In this document: piece after piece, positions 1 to 10,600 of the stretch | Layout: every line of letters begins with the position of its first letter | Numbering within the stretch: position 1 is the stretch's first letter | NCBI GenBank assembly: GCA_019415525.1 | Contig: DXZA01000083.1 | Location: 6,857-70,856, forward strand | Source of the DNA: Tyzzerella sp. | Lineage (GTDB): Bacteria > Bacillota > Clostridia > Lachnospirales > Anaerotignaceae | Direction: 5' to 3' | DNA length: 64,000 nucleotides | Notes under the pieces: generated by a model | What the model was told of the DNA's origin: nothing | Seen by the model: the letters and a program-made list of their open reading frames with translations, nothing else | The model's database searches: none | Translations under genes and position numbers: made by a program

Positions 1-189
1 CCAGGTTTTATAGAAACAGATATGACTGCTGTTCTTAAAGATGATGTTAAAGAAGCAATGCTTAATACAATACCTCTTAAAAAATTCGGTCAGGCAGAAG
101 ATGTTGCAGAAGCTGCTGTATTCCTTGCTAAAAACAGATATATCACAGGTCAGGTACTTAACGTAGACGGCGGAATGGTAATGAACTGA
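1..189 (+). CDS. fabG: 3-oxoacyl-ACP reductase FabG, C-terminal fragment
   Basis: An open frame enters from the left edge and ends at TGA 187-189, giving the last 62 residues of a short-chain dehydrogenase. It begins PGFIETDM and ends in GQVLNVDGGMVMN, the typical C-terminal end of FabG, the NADPH-dependent reductase that converts 3-oxoacyl-ACP to 3-hydroxyacyl-ACP in fatty acid elongation. The Rossmann fold and the Ser-Tyr-Lys catalytic residues lie outside the window. It is 22 bases upstream of fabF in the same direction, so it is the upstream partner in the fab/acc operon. Identity rests on the tail motif and on context. Confidence 0.9.
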   Translation, partial: PGFIETDMTAVLKDDVKEAMLNTIPLKKFGQAEDVAEAAVFLAKNRYITGQVLNVDGGMVMN

Positions 190-211
190 GAGAGGATGGT
201 AAAATAATTTT

Positions 212-1453
212 ATGAGTAGAAGAGTAGTTATTACAGGTATGGGAGCAGTTACGCCTGTTGGAAATAATGTAAATGATTTTTGGTCTAATATTAAAAATGG
301 TGTAAGTGGTATTGATTTTATAAAAAGTTTTGATACTACTGATTTTAAAGTTAAAATCGCTGCTGAAGTAAAAGACTTTGATGCAACACAGTATGTTCAG
401 AAAAAAGAACTTAAAAGAAATGATATGGTTTCAATATATGGTATTGCAGCAGCAACACAGGCTATTGAAGACTCAGGTCTTAATCTTGATGAAATAAATA
501 AAGAACGCTTAGGTGTTATTGTTGGTTCTGGTATTGGTGGTATGGTTACAATACAGGAACAGGTTGGAAAACTTTATGAAAAAGGACCTTCAAAAGTTTC
601 TCCTCTTTTCATTCCTATGGCAATAAGTAATATGGTTGCTGGAAATATTGCAATTAAATTTGGTGCACAGGGTATTTGTGAAAATGTTGTTACTGCTTGT
701 GCTTCAGGTACAAACTGTATTGGTGATGCTTTTAGAAGTATTAAACATGGATATTCTGATATAATTATTGCCGGTGGTTCTGAAGCTGCAATTTCACAGA
801 TTGGTGTTGCAGGATTTACAAACCTTACTGCACTTTCAACAAATCCAGACCCTAAAAAGGCTTGTAGACCTTTTGATAAAAACAGAGATGGTTTTGTTAT
901 GGGTGATGGTTCTGGTATTGTTATACTTGAAGAACTTGAACATGCACTTAAAAGAGGTGCTAAAATTTATGGTGAGGTTGTTGGATATGGTGCAACAGGT
1001 GATGCATACCATATGACTGCTCCTTCTCCAGACGGAAGTGGTGCAGGTAGAGCTATGAAACTTGCTATGGAAGAAGCAGGAATAACTCCTTCTGATGTTT
1101 CATATATAAATGCACACGGAACAAGTACACCTGCAAATGAAACTTCTGAAATTAAAGCTATTAACTATGCACTTGGTGATGTAACTCCTAATGTTCCTGT
1201 TAGCTCAACAAAATCTATGACAGGTCACCTTCTTGGTGCTGCCGGTGCAATAGAAGCTATCGTTTGTGTTAAAGCACTTGAAGAAGGCTTTGTTCCACCT
1301 ACATTAAATGTTGATGAAAAAGATGAAAACTGTAATTTTGACTGTGTTCCATACGTTGGAAGAAGTGCAGATTTAAAATATGCTTTATCAAATTCTCTTG
1401 GATTTGGCGGACATAATGCTGTTCTCTGCTTCAAGAAATGGGAGGGTAAATAA
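212..1453 (+). CDS. fabF: beta-ketoacyl-ACP synthase II (FabF)
   Basis: Condensing enzyme of type II fatty acid synthesis: it joins malonyl-ACP to a growing acyl-ACP in the cytoplasm. The protein has 413 residues, normal for FabF. The thiolase-fold catalytic triad is visible: Cys163 in TACASGTN, His302 in [11 protein letters not shown] and His339 in [12 protein letters not shown]. The N-terminal [15 protein letters not shown] is also diagnostic. The ATG follows an AGAGAGGATGG stretch. Its stop overlaps the accB start by one base (TAATG), so the two are translationally coupled. Part of the fabG-fabF-accB-fabZ-accC-accD-accA operon. Confidence 0.97.
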   Translation: MSRRVVITGMGAVTPVGNNVNDFWSNIKNGVSGIDFIKSFDTTDFKVKIAAEVKDFDATQYVQKKELKRNDMVSIYGIAAATQAIEDSGLNLDEINKERLGVIVGSGIGGMVTIQEQVGKLYEKGPSKVSPLFIPMAISNMVAGNIAIKFGAQGICENVVTACASGTNCIGDAFRSIKHGYSDIIIAGGSEAAISQIGVAGFTNLTALSTNPDPKKACRPFDKNRDGFVMGDGSGIVILEELEHALKRGAKIYGEVVGYGATGDAYHMTAPSPDGSGAGRAMKLAMEEAGITPSDVSYINAHGTSTPANETSEIKAINYALGDVTPNVPVSSTKSMTGHLLGAAGAIEAIVCVKALEEGFVPPTLNVDEKDENCNFDCVPYVGRSADLKYALSNSLGFGGHNAVLCFKKWEGK

Positions 1454-1935
1454 TGACTTATAATGATATTAAAGAGCTTATAAATATAATAGATAATTCA
1501 AAACTTACAAATTTTGAGTTGTCTATAGACAATGTTAGTGTTAAAATGAGTAAAAACGGTAAAGAGTTTGCACCAATGGCAGAAGTACCTGTTATGCCTG
1601 CTCCTGTTGCAACACCTGTTTCTGTACCTGTACAGACACCTGTTGTTGCTCCTGTTGAAGCAGAAGAAGTTGTTACAGAAGAAAAACCTAAAGAAATAAG
1701 TGGTAATATTGTAAAATCACCTATTGTAGGTACATTCTATTCAAGTACAAGTCCAGGAAAACCTCCTATTGTTTCAAAAGGTGATAAAGTTTCAAAAGGT
1801 GATGTGCTTTGTATAGTTGAGGCTATGAAAGTTATGAATGAAATAACAAGCGACTTTGACGGCGAAGTTTTAGATATTTTAGTTGAAAATGGTCAGCTTG
1901 TTGAATTTGGTGAGCCTCTTTTCGTTATAGGTTAA
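1453..1935 (+). CDS. accB: biotin carboxyl carrier protein of acetyl-CoA carboxylase (AccB)
   Basis: Carrier subunit of acetyl-CoA carboxylase; biotin on a lysine shuttles carboxyl groups from AccC to the AccDA transferase, supplying malonyl-CoA. The 160-residue protein has an N-terminal helical segment, a Pro/Val/Ala-rich flexible linker at about residues 40-75, and a C-terminal biotinyl domain at about 84-159. The biotin acceptor is Lys126 in VEAMKVMNE. The start overlaps the fabF stop by one base. fabZ follows after 13 bases. Confidence 0.97.
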   Translation: MTYNDIKELINIIDNSKLTNFELSIDNVSVKMSKNGKEFAPMAEVPVMPAPVATPVSVPVQTPVVAPVEAEEVVTEEKPKEISGNIVKSPIVGTFYSSTSPGKPPIVSKGDKVSKGDVLCIVEAMKVMNEITSDFDGEVLDILVENGQLVEFGEPLFVIG

Positions 1936-1948
1936 GGAGAAATATATT

Positions 1949-2371
1949 ATGATGGATATAAATGAAATTATGAAAGTTATACCTCACAGATACCCATTTC
2001 TTCTTGTAGATAGAATTGATGAGATTGTTGAGGGTGAAAAAGTTGTTGCAACAAAAAATGTTACAATGAATGAGCCTTTCTTTCAGGGACATTTTCCACA
2101 GCTTCCTGTAATGCCTGGTGTTCTTATAATAGAAGCTATGGCACAGGCTGGTGCTGTTGCTGTTCTTTCAAAAGAAGAGTTTAAAGGGAAAATTGCTTTC
2201 CTTGCTGCTGTTGATAAGGCTAAATTCAGAAAAAATGTAGTACCAGGTGATACACTTCGTCTTGAAGTTGAACTTTTAAAACTTAAAAAGAATGCCGGTG
2301 TTGCAAAAGGTGTTGCTTATGTTGGAGATAAAAAAGCCGCAGAAGCTGAAATTACATTTATGATTGGATAA
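1949..2371 (+). CDS. fabZ: 3-hydroxyacyl-ACP dehydratase FabZ
   Basis: Hot-dog fold dehydratase that removes water from 3-hydroxyacyl-ACP to give trans-2-enoyl-ACP. The 140 residues match the family length. [12 protein letters not shown] lies near the N-terminus, and the catalytic pair is His48 in [11 protein letters not shown] and Glu62 in [16 protein letters not shown] upstream is the ribosome binding site; the adjacent ATG at 1952 would make a protein one residue shorter and cannot be excluded. It lies between accB and accC, an arrangement common in Clostridia. Confidence 0.97.
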   Translation: MMDINEIMKVIPHRYPFLLVDRIDEIVEGEKVVATKNVTMNEPFFQGHFPQLPVMPGVLIIEAMAQAGAVAVLSKEEFKGKIAFLAAVDKAKFRKNVVPGDTLRLEVELLKLKKNAGVAKGVAYVGDKKAAEAEITFMIG

Positions 2372-2398
2372 TTTCCAAAAATTTTTGGAGGTGTTTTT

Positions 2399-3748
2399 GT
2401 GCTTGAAAGAATTTTGATAGCCAACAGAGGCGAAATCGCCGTTAGAATAATAAGAGCTTGTCGTGAAATGGGTATACATACTATTGCTGTATTTTCTGAG
2501 CCGGATAGAGATGCTCTTCATACACAGCTTGCAGATGAGGCTGTTTGTATAGGTCCTGCAAGAGGTACTGACAGTTACCTTAATATGCAAAATATTATAA
2601 GTGCTGCTGTTTTAACAAAAGCACAAGGTATTCATCCAGGATTTGGCTTCCTTGCAGAAAATTCTACATTCGCTACAATGTGTGAGGAATGTAATATAAA
2701 ATTTATAGGCCCTGACCCTAAAACAATAGATGAAATGGGTAATAAATCAAATGCAAGACAACTTATGATAGAAGCTAAAGTTCCTGTTATACCAGGTAGT
2801 GACGGTGTTGTAAACAGTATTGAAGAAGCATATCAAGTAGCAGAAGAGCTTGGTTATCCTGTTATTGTTAAAGCATCAGCAGGCGGTGGCGGAAAAGGTA
2901 TACGTATTGTAAGAGAGAAAGATGAACTTGCAAAAGCTTTTGAAGCTGCTCAAAGTGAAACAATAGCTGCATTTGGTGATGATGCTATGTATATGGAAAA
3001 GCTCATTGAAAATGCACGTCATATTGAAGTTCAAATTCTTGGTGATAACTTTGGAAATGTTATTCACCTTGGTGAAAGAGATTGCTCAATGCAAAGAAGA
3101 AATCAGAAAGTTCTTGAAGAAGCTCCTTCTCCTGTACTTTCTGAAGATATACGTGTTCAAATGGGTGAAGCTGCTATTCGTGCTGCTAAAATTGTAGGCT
3201 ATAAAGGTGCCGGTACAATAGAATTCCTTTATGAGGAAAGTTCACAGAAATTCTACTTTATGGAGATGAATACTCGTATTCAGGTTGAGCACCCTGTAAC
3301 AGAAATGATTACAGGAATAGACATTGTTAAAGAGCAGATTAAAATTGCGTCAAATGAGCCTCTTTCATTTACTCAAGATGATGTTGTTTTTAAAGGTCAT
3401 GCTATTGAATGTCGTATAAATGCTGAAAATCCTGCTAAAAACTTTGCTCCTTCACCAGGGAAAATAGATTATCTTCTTATGCCAGGTGGTGGCTTGGGAC
3501 TTCGTGTTGATAGTGCCGTTTATGCAGGTTATACAATTCCACCATACTATGATTCAATGATTGCAAAGGTCATAACATATGGTGCTGATAGAAATGAAGC
3601 TATTTCAAAAATGAAAAGAGCTCTTGGTGAGTTTGTTATTCATGGTATAGATACAAATATTGAATTCCAAGAAGCTATACTTAATAATAAACTCTATTTG
3701 GAAGGTAAATTTGATACTTCTTTTATAGGCAGAGAAATAATAAAATAA
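2399..3748 (+). CDS. accC: biotin carboxylase subunit of acetyl-CoA carboxylase (AccC)
   Basis: ATP-grasp enzyme that carboxylates biotin on AccB with ATP and bicarbonate. The 449 residues match single-function AccC. The N-terminal LIANRGEIAVRIIRAC, the Gly-rich ATP lid KASAGGGGKGIR and the catalytic EMNTRIQVEHPVTEM are all present. Translation starts at GTG 2399, seven bases after a TTGGAGG site. A second biotin carboxylase domain in this window belongs to pyruvate carboxylase (7673-11119); this one is the fatty-acid enzyme because of its operon and its lack of fused transferase and carrier domains. Confidence 0.96.
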   Translation: MLERILIANRGEIAVRIIRACREMGIHTIAVFSEPDRDALHTQLADEAVCIGPARGTDSYLNMQNIISAAVLTKAQGIHPGFGFLAENSTFATMCEECNIKFIGPDPKTIDEMGNKSNARQLMIEAKVPVIPGSDGVVNSIEEAYQVAEELGYPVIVKASAGGGGKGIRIVREKDELAKAFEAAQSETIAAFGDDAMYMEKLIENARHIEVQILGDNFGNVIHLGERDCSMQRRNQKVLEEAPSPVLSEDIRVQMGEAAIRAAKIVGYKGAGTIEFLYEESSQKFYFMEMNTRIQVEHPVTEMITGIDIVKEQIKIASNEPLSFTQDDVVFKGHAIECRINAENPAKNFAPSPGKIDYLLMPGGGLGLRVDSAVYAGYTIPPYYDSMIAKVITYGADRNEAISKMKRALGEFVIHGIDTNIEFQEAILNNKLYLEGKFDTSFIGREIIK

Positions 3749-3779
3749 GAGCCATAAAAAGTAAGGGAGGGCGTAGCCT

Positions 3780-4649
3780 TTGAATTTGTTTAAAAAGAAA
3801 AATTATATTACAATACAACATGTTCAGAATACAAAAAATGAAGATATTGAGTCCCCAAGTATTCCTGACGGTTTATGGTTAAAATGTAAATACTGTAAAA
3901 AAACAGTTTATAAAAAGGATATCGGAGATTATAAAATATGCCCTCACTGTGGCGGTCATTTCAGAATAGGAGCTATGGAAAGAATAGCTCTTATTACTGA
4001 TGAAAATTCATTTGAAGAAATAAATGGAAATATGTGTGCAAAAAATCCAATGGGATATCCTGATTATGATGTTACAATAAAGAAAGCACAGGAGAAATCT
4101 GGTCTTAAAGATGGTGTTGTTACAGGACTTTGTACTATAAATGGTTTTAAAGCTGTTATTGCTGTTATGGATAGTAATTTTATGATGGGTTCAATGGGTT
4201 CTGTTGTAGGTGAAAAAGTAACAAGAGCAGTTGAAAAAGCTACTGCTTTAAAACTTCCTATAATTATATTTACAACATCAGGTGGTGCCAGAATGCAAGA
4301 GGGTATTATATCACTTATGCAGATGGCAAAAGTAAGTGCTGCTCTTTCAAAACATAGTGATGCAGGGCTTCTTTACATAACTGTTCTTACAGACCCAACA
4401 ACAGGTGGTGTAAGTGCAAGTTTTGGTATGCTTGGAGATATTATACTTGCTGAACCTAAAACTCTTATAGGTTTTGCAGGTCAGAGAGTTATTGAGGGGA
4501 CTATAAATGAAAAACTTCCTGAAGGTTTCCAAACTGCTGAATTCCAGCTTGAACACGGTTTTGTTGATAAAATTGTAAGACGTGATGAGCTTAAAGAAAC
4601 TATTGGTAAAATTCTTAAAATGCATTGTGTGGAAGGAGGCGGATTTTAA
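3780..4649 (+). CDS. accD: acetyl-CoA carboxylase carboxyltransferase beta subunit (AccD)
   Basis: Beta half of the carboxyltransferase that moves the carboxyl group from carboxybiotin to acetyl-CoA. The 289-residue protein carries the zinc ribbon typical of AccD, Cys36/Cys39 and Cys54/Cys57, followed by a crotonase-fold transferase domain with [11 protein letters not shown] and a [11 protein letters not shown] segment. Translation starts at TTG 3780 downstream of a strong AGGGAGGG site. Its TAA stop overlaps the accA ATG by one base, which would favour equal amounts of the two subunits. Confidence 0.96.
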   Translation: MNLFKKKNYITIQHVQNTKNEDIESPSIPDGLWLKCKYCKKTVYKKDIGDYKICPHCGGHFRIGAMERIALITDENSFEEINGNMCAKNPMGYPDYDVTIKKAQEKSGLKDGVVTGLCTINGFKAVIAVMDSNFMMGSMGSVVGEKVTRAVEKATALKLPIIIFTTSGGARMQEGIISLMQMAKVSAALSKHSDAGLLYITVLTDPTTGGVSASFGMLGDIILAEPKTLIGFAGQRVIEGTINEKLPEGFQTAEFQLEHGFVDKIVRRDELKETIGKILKMHCVEGGGF

Positions 4650-5446
4650 TGAATAGAGCTATGAAATCTGTTACTATGTCAAGAATGATTTCAAGACCTA
4701 CAACTCTTGAATTTATAGATGAAATTTTTGATGATTTTATAGAGTTTCACGGTGACCGCCTTTTTAAAGATGATAAATCTATTGTTGGCGGTATAGCTAC
4801 TCTTGATGGTAAGCCTGTTACTGTTGTAGGTGTACAAAAAGGTCATACAATAGAAGATAATCTTGCTAGAAATTTTGGTTCTCCACACCCAGAAGGTTAT
4901 CGTAAGGCTTTAAGACTTATGAAACAGGCTGAAAAATTTAACAGACCTGTTATAACTTTTGTAAATACATCAGGTGCATATTGTGGTATTGGTGCTGAAG
5001 AAAGAGGTCAGGGAGAGGCTATTGCAAGAAATCTTATTGAAATGGCTGACCTTAAAGTGCCTATTATATGTATATTCATAGGTGAAGGCGGAAGCGGTGG
5101 TGCTTTGGCACTTGCTGTTGCTGATGAAGTTTGGATGCTTGAAAATGGTATGTATGCTGTTCTTTCTCCTGAAGGTTTTGCAAGTATACTTTGGAGAAAT
5201 CCTTCAAGAGTTGAAGAGGCTGCCGAGCTTATGAAAATAACTGCCCAAGACCTTATTCAAAATAAGGTTATTGATAAAATTATTCCAGAGCCAGAAGACG
5301 GTCTTCATAATAATCTTAAATATTCAACAGATATTATAAAAACAGAACTTATAAATAAATTAGAGGTTCTTTCTAAAAAGAAAATAGATGATTTATTGGC
5401 AGAAAGATACAATAGATTTAGACAATTCGGTGAATATTCTGAATAA
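4649..5446 (+). CDS. accA: acetyl-CoA carboxylase carboxyltransferase alpha subunit (AccA)
   Basis: Alpha half of the acetyl-CoA carboxylase transferase, working as an alpha2beta2 complex with AccD. The frame is open from TTG 4625, but GGAAGGAGG at 4631-4639 sits inside that extension, so ATG 4649 is the start (265 residues). It carries the family segments [20 protein letters not shown] and [16 protein letters not shown]. It is the last gene of the operon: a terminator hairpin follows within ten bases of the stop. Confidence 0.96.
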   Translation: MNRAMKSVTMSRMISRPTTLEFIDEIFDDFIEFHGDRLFKDDKSIVGGIATLDGKPVTVVGVQKGHTIEDNLARNFGSPHPEGYRKALRLMKQAEKFNRPVITFVNTSGAYCGIGAEERGQGEAIARNLIEMADLKVPIICIFIGEGGSGGALALAVADEVWMLENGMYAVLSPEGFASILWRNPSRVEEAAELMKITAQDLIQNKVIDKIIPEPEDGLHNNLKYSTDIIKTELINKLEVLSKKKIDDLLAERYNRFRQFGEYSE

Positions 5447-5452
5447 AATAAT

Positions 5453-5474
5453 GCAGCCTTATGGCTGCTTTTTA
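5453..5474 (+). terminator. Rho-independent terminator of the fab/acc operon
   Basis: GCAGCC and GGCTGC pair across a TTAT loop and are followed by five T residues, directly after accA. Confidence 0.85.
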
Positions 5475-5504
5475 ATTGTTTTTATATACTATTATAAAAT
5501 TTTA

Positions 5505-5513
5505 TGATATAAT
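5505..5513 (+). promoter_or_regulatory. putative extended -10 promoter of the 136-residue gene
   Basis: TGATATAAT at 5505-5513 combines a TATAAT -10 hexamer with the extended TG motif, between the operon terminator and the ATG at 5546. No convincing -35 is seen, which extended -10 promoters can tolerate. Confidence 0.4.
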
Positions 5514-5545
5514 ACATATAAAATATAGCCTAGGAGGAATAAAAA

Positions 5546-5956
5546 ATGGCAGTTATTGAAGAATTAATTAGACTTGAAGATAATGGAAAAATAAGTTTTG
5601 GAAACTATTTGATGGATACAAAGAAAAAAGTACTTGATTTTGAAGTTGGTGGCGACCTTTATAAAGTAAAAACTTTTAGAGAAATTACAAAACTTGAAAA
5701 GAACGGTAAACTCCTTCTTGAAGCAGTTCCAGGAGCAACTTTACATAATTTTGAAGCAACTGATAAAGGTGTAAGCTTTACTGCTGAGGCTGAAGAAGAT
5801 ATTCAGATACTTATGGAGCTTGAAGCTGATACAGAATATAAATTCATCGTTGATGATGTTAATATGGATAAAATAAAATCAAATATGTCAGGTAAAGTTA
5901 ATTTCAGCATTGAAATTAAAGGACAGCCTGTAGCTGTAAAACTTGAAAAAATATGA
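5546..5956 (+). CDS. conserved protein of unknown function, 136 residues
   Basis: I do not recognise a function. The protein is soluble and acidic with no signal peptide or membrane segment. It begins AVIEELIRLEDNGKISFGNY, and its second half looks like a beta-rich carbohydrate- or ligand-binding fold (alternating short hydrophobic stretches). From memory, similar short proteins occur widely in Lachnospiraceae, some carrying the unsupported label 'endosialidase'; nothing here shows a sialidase active site. It has its own -10 element, a strong TAGGAGGAAT ribosome binding site and a hairpin after the stop, so it is probably monocistronic and well expressed. radA follows but after a hairpin. Confidence 0.75.
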   Translation: MAVIEELIRLEDNGKISFGNYLMDTKKKVLDFEVGGDLYKVKTFREITKLEKNGKLLLEAVPGATLHNFEATDKGVSFTAEAEEDIQILMELEADTEYKFIVDDVNMDKIKSNMSGKVNFSIEIKGQPVAVKLEKI

Positions 5957-5961
5957 TAATA

Positions 5962-5988
5962 TAAGCGTGTCTATTATAGACACGCTTA
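5962..5988 (+). terminator. hairpin after the 136-residue gene, probable weak terminator
   Basis: AAGCGTGTCT (5963-5972) pairs perfectly with AGACACGCTT (5978-5987). The downstream tract AATTAATTTT is a poor T-run, so termination may be partial and some transcripts may continue into radA. Confidence 0.65.
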
Positions 5989-6017
5989 ATTAATTTTATG
6001 TTGAAAAAGGTGATTTT

Positions 6018-7388
6018 TTGAAAGTAAAAACAGTTTATGTTTGTAATGAATGTGGTTATAAATCTGCAAAGTGGCTTGGAAAATGTCCTCAATGTGGAAA
6101 TTGGAACAGTTTTGAGGAAGAAGAAGCAGAAGTTAAAAAAACTACTAAAAAAACAGTAGTAAAAAGAAAAACTCCTACAAAGCTTTCTGATGTAAAAGTT
6201 AATAACAGTGACAGAATTATAACAAAAATAAATGAATTTAACAGAGTTACCGGTGGAGGAATAGTTAGAGATTCTGTAATGATAATTACATCACCACCAG
6301 GTGGAGGAAAATCAACTCTTACACTTACTATTGCTAATGATATTGCTTCTCAGGGTATGAAAGTTGTTTATGCTACTGGTGAAGAAAGTGAAAGCCAAAT
6401 AAGAGCAAGAGCAGATAGAATACTTGATGATATAAATGAAAATATATGGATTATTTCTGATACAAATATGAATAGTGTTATTGATGCTGTAAACATAATT
6501 GAGCCGGATTTTTTGGTTATAGACAGTATACAAACATTTGCTCTTGAAGAGCTTTTGCCTGCAAGAGCCGGAAATCCTGTTCAGACAATGGAATGTGCCT
6601 CTGAGGTAGTAAGAATTGCTAAATCCGGTAAAAAGCCTTGTGCTGCTATTATAATAGGTCAGATGAATAAAAATGACGAAATTGCAGGTCTTCGTTCTTT
6701 GGAACATCTTGTAGATGCTGTTTTTGTTATGGAAGGTGATAGTGAAAATGAACTTAGAAGTATTACTTCTACAAAAAATAGATTTGGTAGTACAGGCGAA
6801 ATGGGATTTTTTACAATGACTGAAAAAGGTCTTATATCTATTGATAATCCTTCTGAGTTTTTTGTTACTCAAAGAGAAGGAAACGAAAATGTTTCAGGAA
6901 GTGCAATAACAGTTATAAGAGAAGGTTCAAGACCAATTATTGCAGAAATTGAAAGCCTTGTTTCAAATTCTTTTACTCCATATCCTTCAAGAATTGGTGA
7001 GGCTGTAAAAAGAGAACAGCTTAATACTGTTATATCTATACTTGAACAAAGAGGTGGTATTGACCTTTTTAATAAAAATGTTGTTATAAAAACAACTGGT
7101 GGTATAAAATTTAAAGAGCCTTCTGTAAACCTTGCTATAATAGTCAGTATAGCTTCTTCTGTTTATAATAAGCCTGTTTCTTCCGACTTTGCTTTTATTG
7201 CTGATGTTGGGCTTACAGGGGAACTTAAAAAAGTTCCTAATATTGAAGGTAGAGTAAAAGAACTTTATAGAATGGGTTTTAAAAAAATATTTACTGCAAA
7301 AGATAATATTAAAAAGAAAGATATTAAAGGTATTGAAATAATAGAATGTAAAACCCTTAAAGATGTTTTATCAGCTCTTTTTAAATAA
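6018..7388 (+). CDS. radA: DNA repair protein RadA (Sms)
   Basis: RecA-like ATPase that acts with RecA in recombination and branch migration. In the 456 residues: an N-terminal zinc finger (Cys9, Cys12, Cys23, Cys26), a Walker A SPPGGGKST at about 92-100, the RadA-specific KNRFG at 253-257, and a C-terminal Lon-protease-like domain from about residue 300. It starts at TTG 6018, five bases after an AAAGGTGA site; no ATG is available nearby. The Walker A begins with S where many RadA proteins have G, a minor variation. Confidence 0.96.
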   Translation: MKVKTVYVCNECGYKSAKWLGKCPQCGNWNSFEEEEAEVKKTTKKTVVKRKTPTKLSDVKVNNSDRIITKINEFNRVTGGGIVRDSVMIITSPPGGGKSTLTLTIANDIASQGMKVVYATGEESESQIRARADRILDDINENIWIISDTNMNSVIDAVNIIEPDFLVIDSIQTFALEELLPARAGNPVQTMECASEVVRIAKSGKKPCAAIIIGQMNKNDEIAGLRSLEHLVDAVFVMEGDSENELRSITSTKNRFGSTGEMGFFTMTEKGLISIDNPSEFFVTQREGNENVSGSAITVIREGSRPIIAEIESLVSNSFTPYPSRIGEAVKREQLNTVISILEQRGGIDLFNKNVVIKTTGGIKFKEPSVNLAIIVSIASSVYNKPVSSDFAFIADVGLTGELKKVPNIEGRVKELYRMGFKKIFTAKDNIKKKDIKGIEIIECKTLKDVLSALFK

Positions 7389-7672
7389 TTTTATATAGAC
7401 AATATAAATAGATTTTATATATAATATTCCTAAAGCATCTTTATTTTTTAATAAATATATATTAATATAGAAAGGTGTTAAATATTTTAGCACATTTTTA
7501 ATTCAAAAGTTATATTTTTTGGGCTTTAAAAATGGATTTTAATGTACATTAACGAAAGTTTTTTATAGATATTGATTTTTAATAAAAAGCTGCTAAAATA
7601 TTCAAAAAATATATTTTGTATTTACTGTGAAAAACAAGTGTATTTATGTAGTGAACAAAAGGGGGATGTTAA
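7389..7672 (+). other. AT-rich leader of pyruvate carboxylase with a long-range inverted repeat
   Basis: No gene is visible in these 284 bases. AATATTTTAGCA at 7481-7492 is perfectly complementary to TGCTAAAATATT at 7591-7602, separated by 98 bases of AT-rich sequence. The arrangement could form a long stem-loop in the leader of the pyc mRNA or act as paired operator half-sites. A strong GGGGGATG ribosome binding site precedes the pyc ATG. I recognise no known riboswitch class. Confidence 0.4.
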
Positions 7673-10600
7673 ATGAGCGAAGTGAAAATTAAAAAGTTTA
7701 GAAAAGTCCTTGTTGCAAACAGAGGAGAAATTGCAATAAGAGTTTTCAGAGCTTTAAATGAACTTGGAATACAGACTGTTGGTATATTCTCAAAAGAGGA
7801 TAAATATTCTCTTTTCAGAACAAAAGCAGATGAATCATATATGCTTAATCCTGAAAAAGGACCTATTGATGCATATCTTGATATAGATGAAATTATTAAA
7901 ATAGCTAAATCAAAAGGCGTTGATGCTATTCACCCAGGATATGGTTTTTTATCTGAAAACCCTGAACTTGTTGAAGCTTGTGAAAAAAATGGTATTGCTT
8001 TCATTGGACCTTCAAAAGAAATTATGTATGCTATGGGTGATAAAATATCATCAAAACAGAATGCTATTAAATGTGGAGTACCTATTATCCCAGGTGTTGA
8101 CCACGCCGTAAAAACTGAAAGCGAAGTTATGAAAATAGCTGATGAAATTGGTTATCCTGTAATGCTTAAGGCTTCAAACGGTGGTGGCGGTAGAGGTATG
8201 CGTATCGTCAATTCCAGAGAAGAAATGCCAAAAGAATTTGAAGAAGCAAGAAATGAAGCTAAAAAAGCTTTTGGTGATGACAAGATTTTCATTGAAAAAT
8301 ATTTAAGAGACCCTAAACATATAGAAGTACAGATTATCGGAGATAAATACGGTAATGTTATACATCTTTATGACAGAGATTGTTCTGTTCAGAGAAGACA
8401 TCAGAAAGTTGTTGAGTTCGCTCCTGCTTTCACAATAAGTGATGAAACTCGTAATAAAATATTTACTGATGCAATTAAACTTTCAAAATATGTTGGATAT
8501 AAAAATGCCGGAACACTTGAGTTCCTTGTAGATGCCGATGAAAATTATTACTTTATCGAAATGAACCCTCGTATACAGGTTGAACATACTGTATCTGAAA
8601 TGGTAACAGGTATTGATATTGTTCAGACTCAAATCCTTGTTGAAGAAGGTTATCCTTTAAATTCAGATGAAATTAATATACCTTCACAAGAGTCAATTCC
8701 TTGTATTGGATATTCAATTCAGATGCGTGTTACAACAGAAGACCCTGCAAATAATTTCCTTCCTGATACAGGAAAAATTTCAGTTTATCGTTCAGCAGCA
8801 GGTAATGGTATAAGACTTGATGGTGGTACTGCATATACAGGTGCTGAAATTACACCATACTATGATAGCCTTCTTGTTAAAATAATTGCTACTGACAGAA
8901 ACTTTAAAACAACTGTTAAAAAAGCTGTCAGAGCATTAAAAGAAACTCGTATCAGAGGTGTAAAAACTAATATTCCTTTCCTTATAAATGTTCTTCAAAG
9001 TGAAACATTCCTTAATGGTAAATGTGCAACAACATTTATTGAAAGAACACCAGAATTATTTAAAATATCATTGAGTCAGGATAGAGCTACAAAAATTGCT
9101 GAATTTATCGGAAATAAAATTGTAAATGAATCAAAAGGCGAAAAACCTTATTTTGGAACTGTAAAAGCACCTGTTTTTGATGAAGAAAAGAAAATTTATG
9201 GTGCAAAAGATGAGTTCTTAAAACTTGGTGCAAAAGAGTTTACTCAAAAACTTATGAATGACAAAAAACTCTATGTTACTGATACAACAATGAGAGATGC
9301 TCATCAGTCACTTATGGCTACAAGAATGAGAACAACAGACCTTTTAAAAGCTGCTCCTGCAACAAATGCTGCTATGGAAAATGCTTTCTCTGTTGAAGCT
9401 TGGGGTGGTGCAACATTTGACGTTGCTTATAGATTCCTTAAAGAGTCACCTTGGGTAAGACTTGAACAGCTTAGCAAGAGAATGCCAAATACTCTTATTC
9501 AGATGCTTCTTCGTGCGTCAAATGCCGTAGGATATACAAACTATCCTGATAATGTTGTTAGAGAATTTATTAAAGTTTCTGCTGAAAGAGGCGTTGATGT
9601 ATTTAGAATTTTCGACAGCTTAAACTGGATTGAAAATATGAAAATGCCTATTGAAGAAGCTCTTAAAACAGGAAAAATCGTTGAAGGTGCTATTTGTTAC
9701 ACAGGCGATATTTTAGACCCTAACGAAAAGAAATATACTGTTGAATACTATATAAATAAAGCAAAAGAACTTGAAGCTTTAGGTTGTCATATTTTTGCAA
9801 TTAAAGATATGGCTGGTCTTTTAAAACCATATGCTGCAAAAGAGCTTTTCTCTGCTCTTAAATCAGAACTTAATATTCCACTTCACCTTCATACACACGA
9901 TTCAACAGGTAATGGTGTAAGTACTGTTCTTATGGCTGCTGAAGCTGGTGTTAATATTGTTGACCTTGCTATTGAGTCAATGAGTACTCTTACAAGTCAG
10001 CCTTCAATGAACTCTGTTGTTGAAGCTCTTAAAGGAACAGAAAGAGATACAGGAATTAATACTGATGAAATAAGAGAACTTAGCAGATACTATGGCGAAG
10101 TTAGAAAAATTTACAGTGGTTTTGAAAGTGAAATGAAAACTCCAAACACTGAAATTTATAAATATGAAATCCCTGGTGGTCAGTATTCAAACCTTCTTGC
10201 ACAGGTTAAAGAAATGGGTTCTGCTGATAACTTTGAGGAAATCAAACATCTTTATAAAGAAGCTAATGACCTTTTAGGAAATATCGTAAAAGTTACACCT
10301 TCATCAAAAGTTGTTGGTGACCTTGCTATATTTATGTCTAAAAATGGTCTTAACAAAGATAATATACTTACAGAAGGTAAAGACATTTCATATCCTGATT
10401 CAGTAGTTGATTATTTCTCAGGAAATATTGGTCAGCCTGACGGTGGTTTCCCTGTTGAACTTCAGAAAATAGTTCTTAAAGGTAAAGAGGCTATTACTAA
10501 ACGTCCAGGTGAACTTATACCTGCTGCTGATTTTGAAGCAATCAAAAACCATATTTTAGAAGAACATAAACTTAAATCAGTAAATTCAAGAAATGTTTTA

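Noticed and set aside
6312..6872. 186-codon minus-strand frame
   Set aside because: It is antisense to radA across its ATPase core and has no start signal or family motif.
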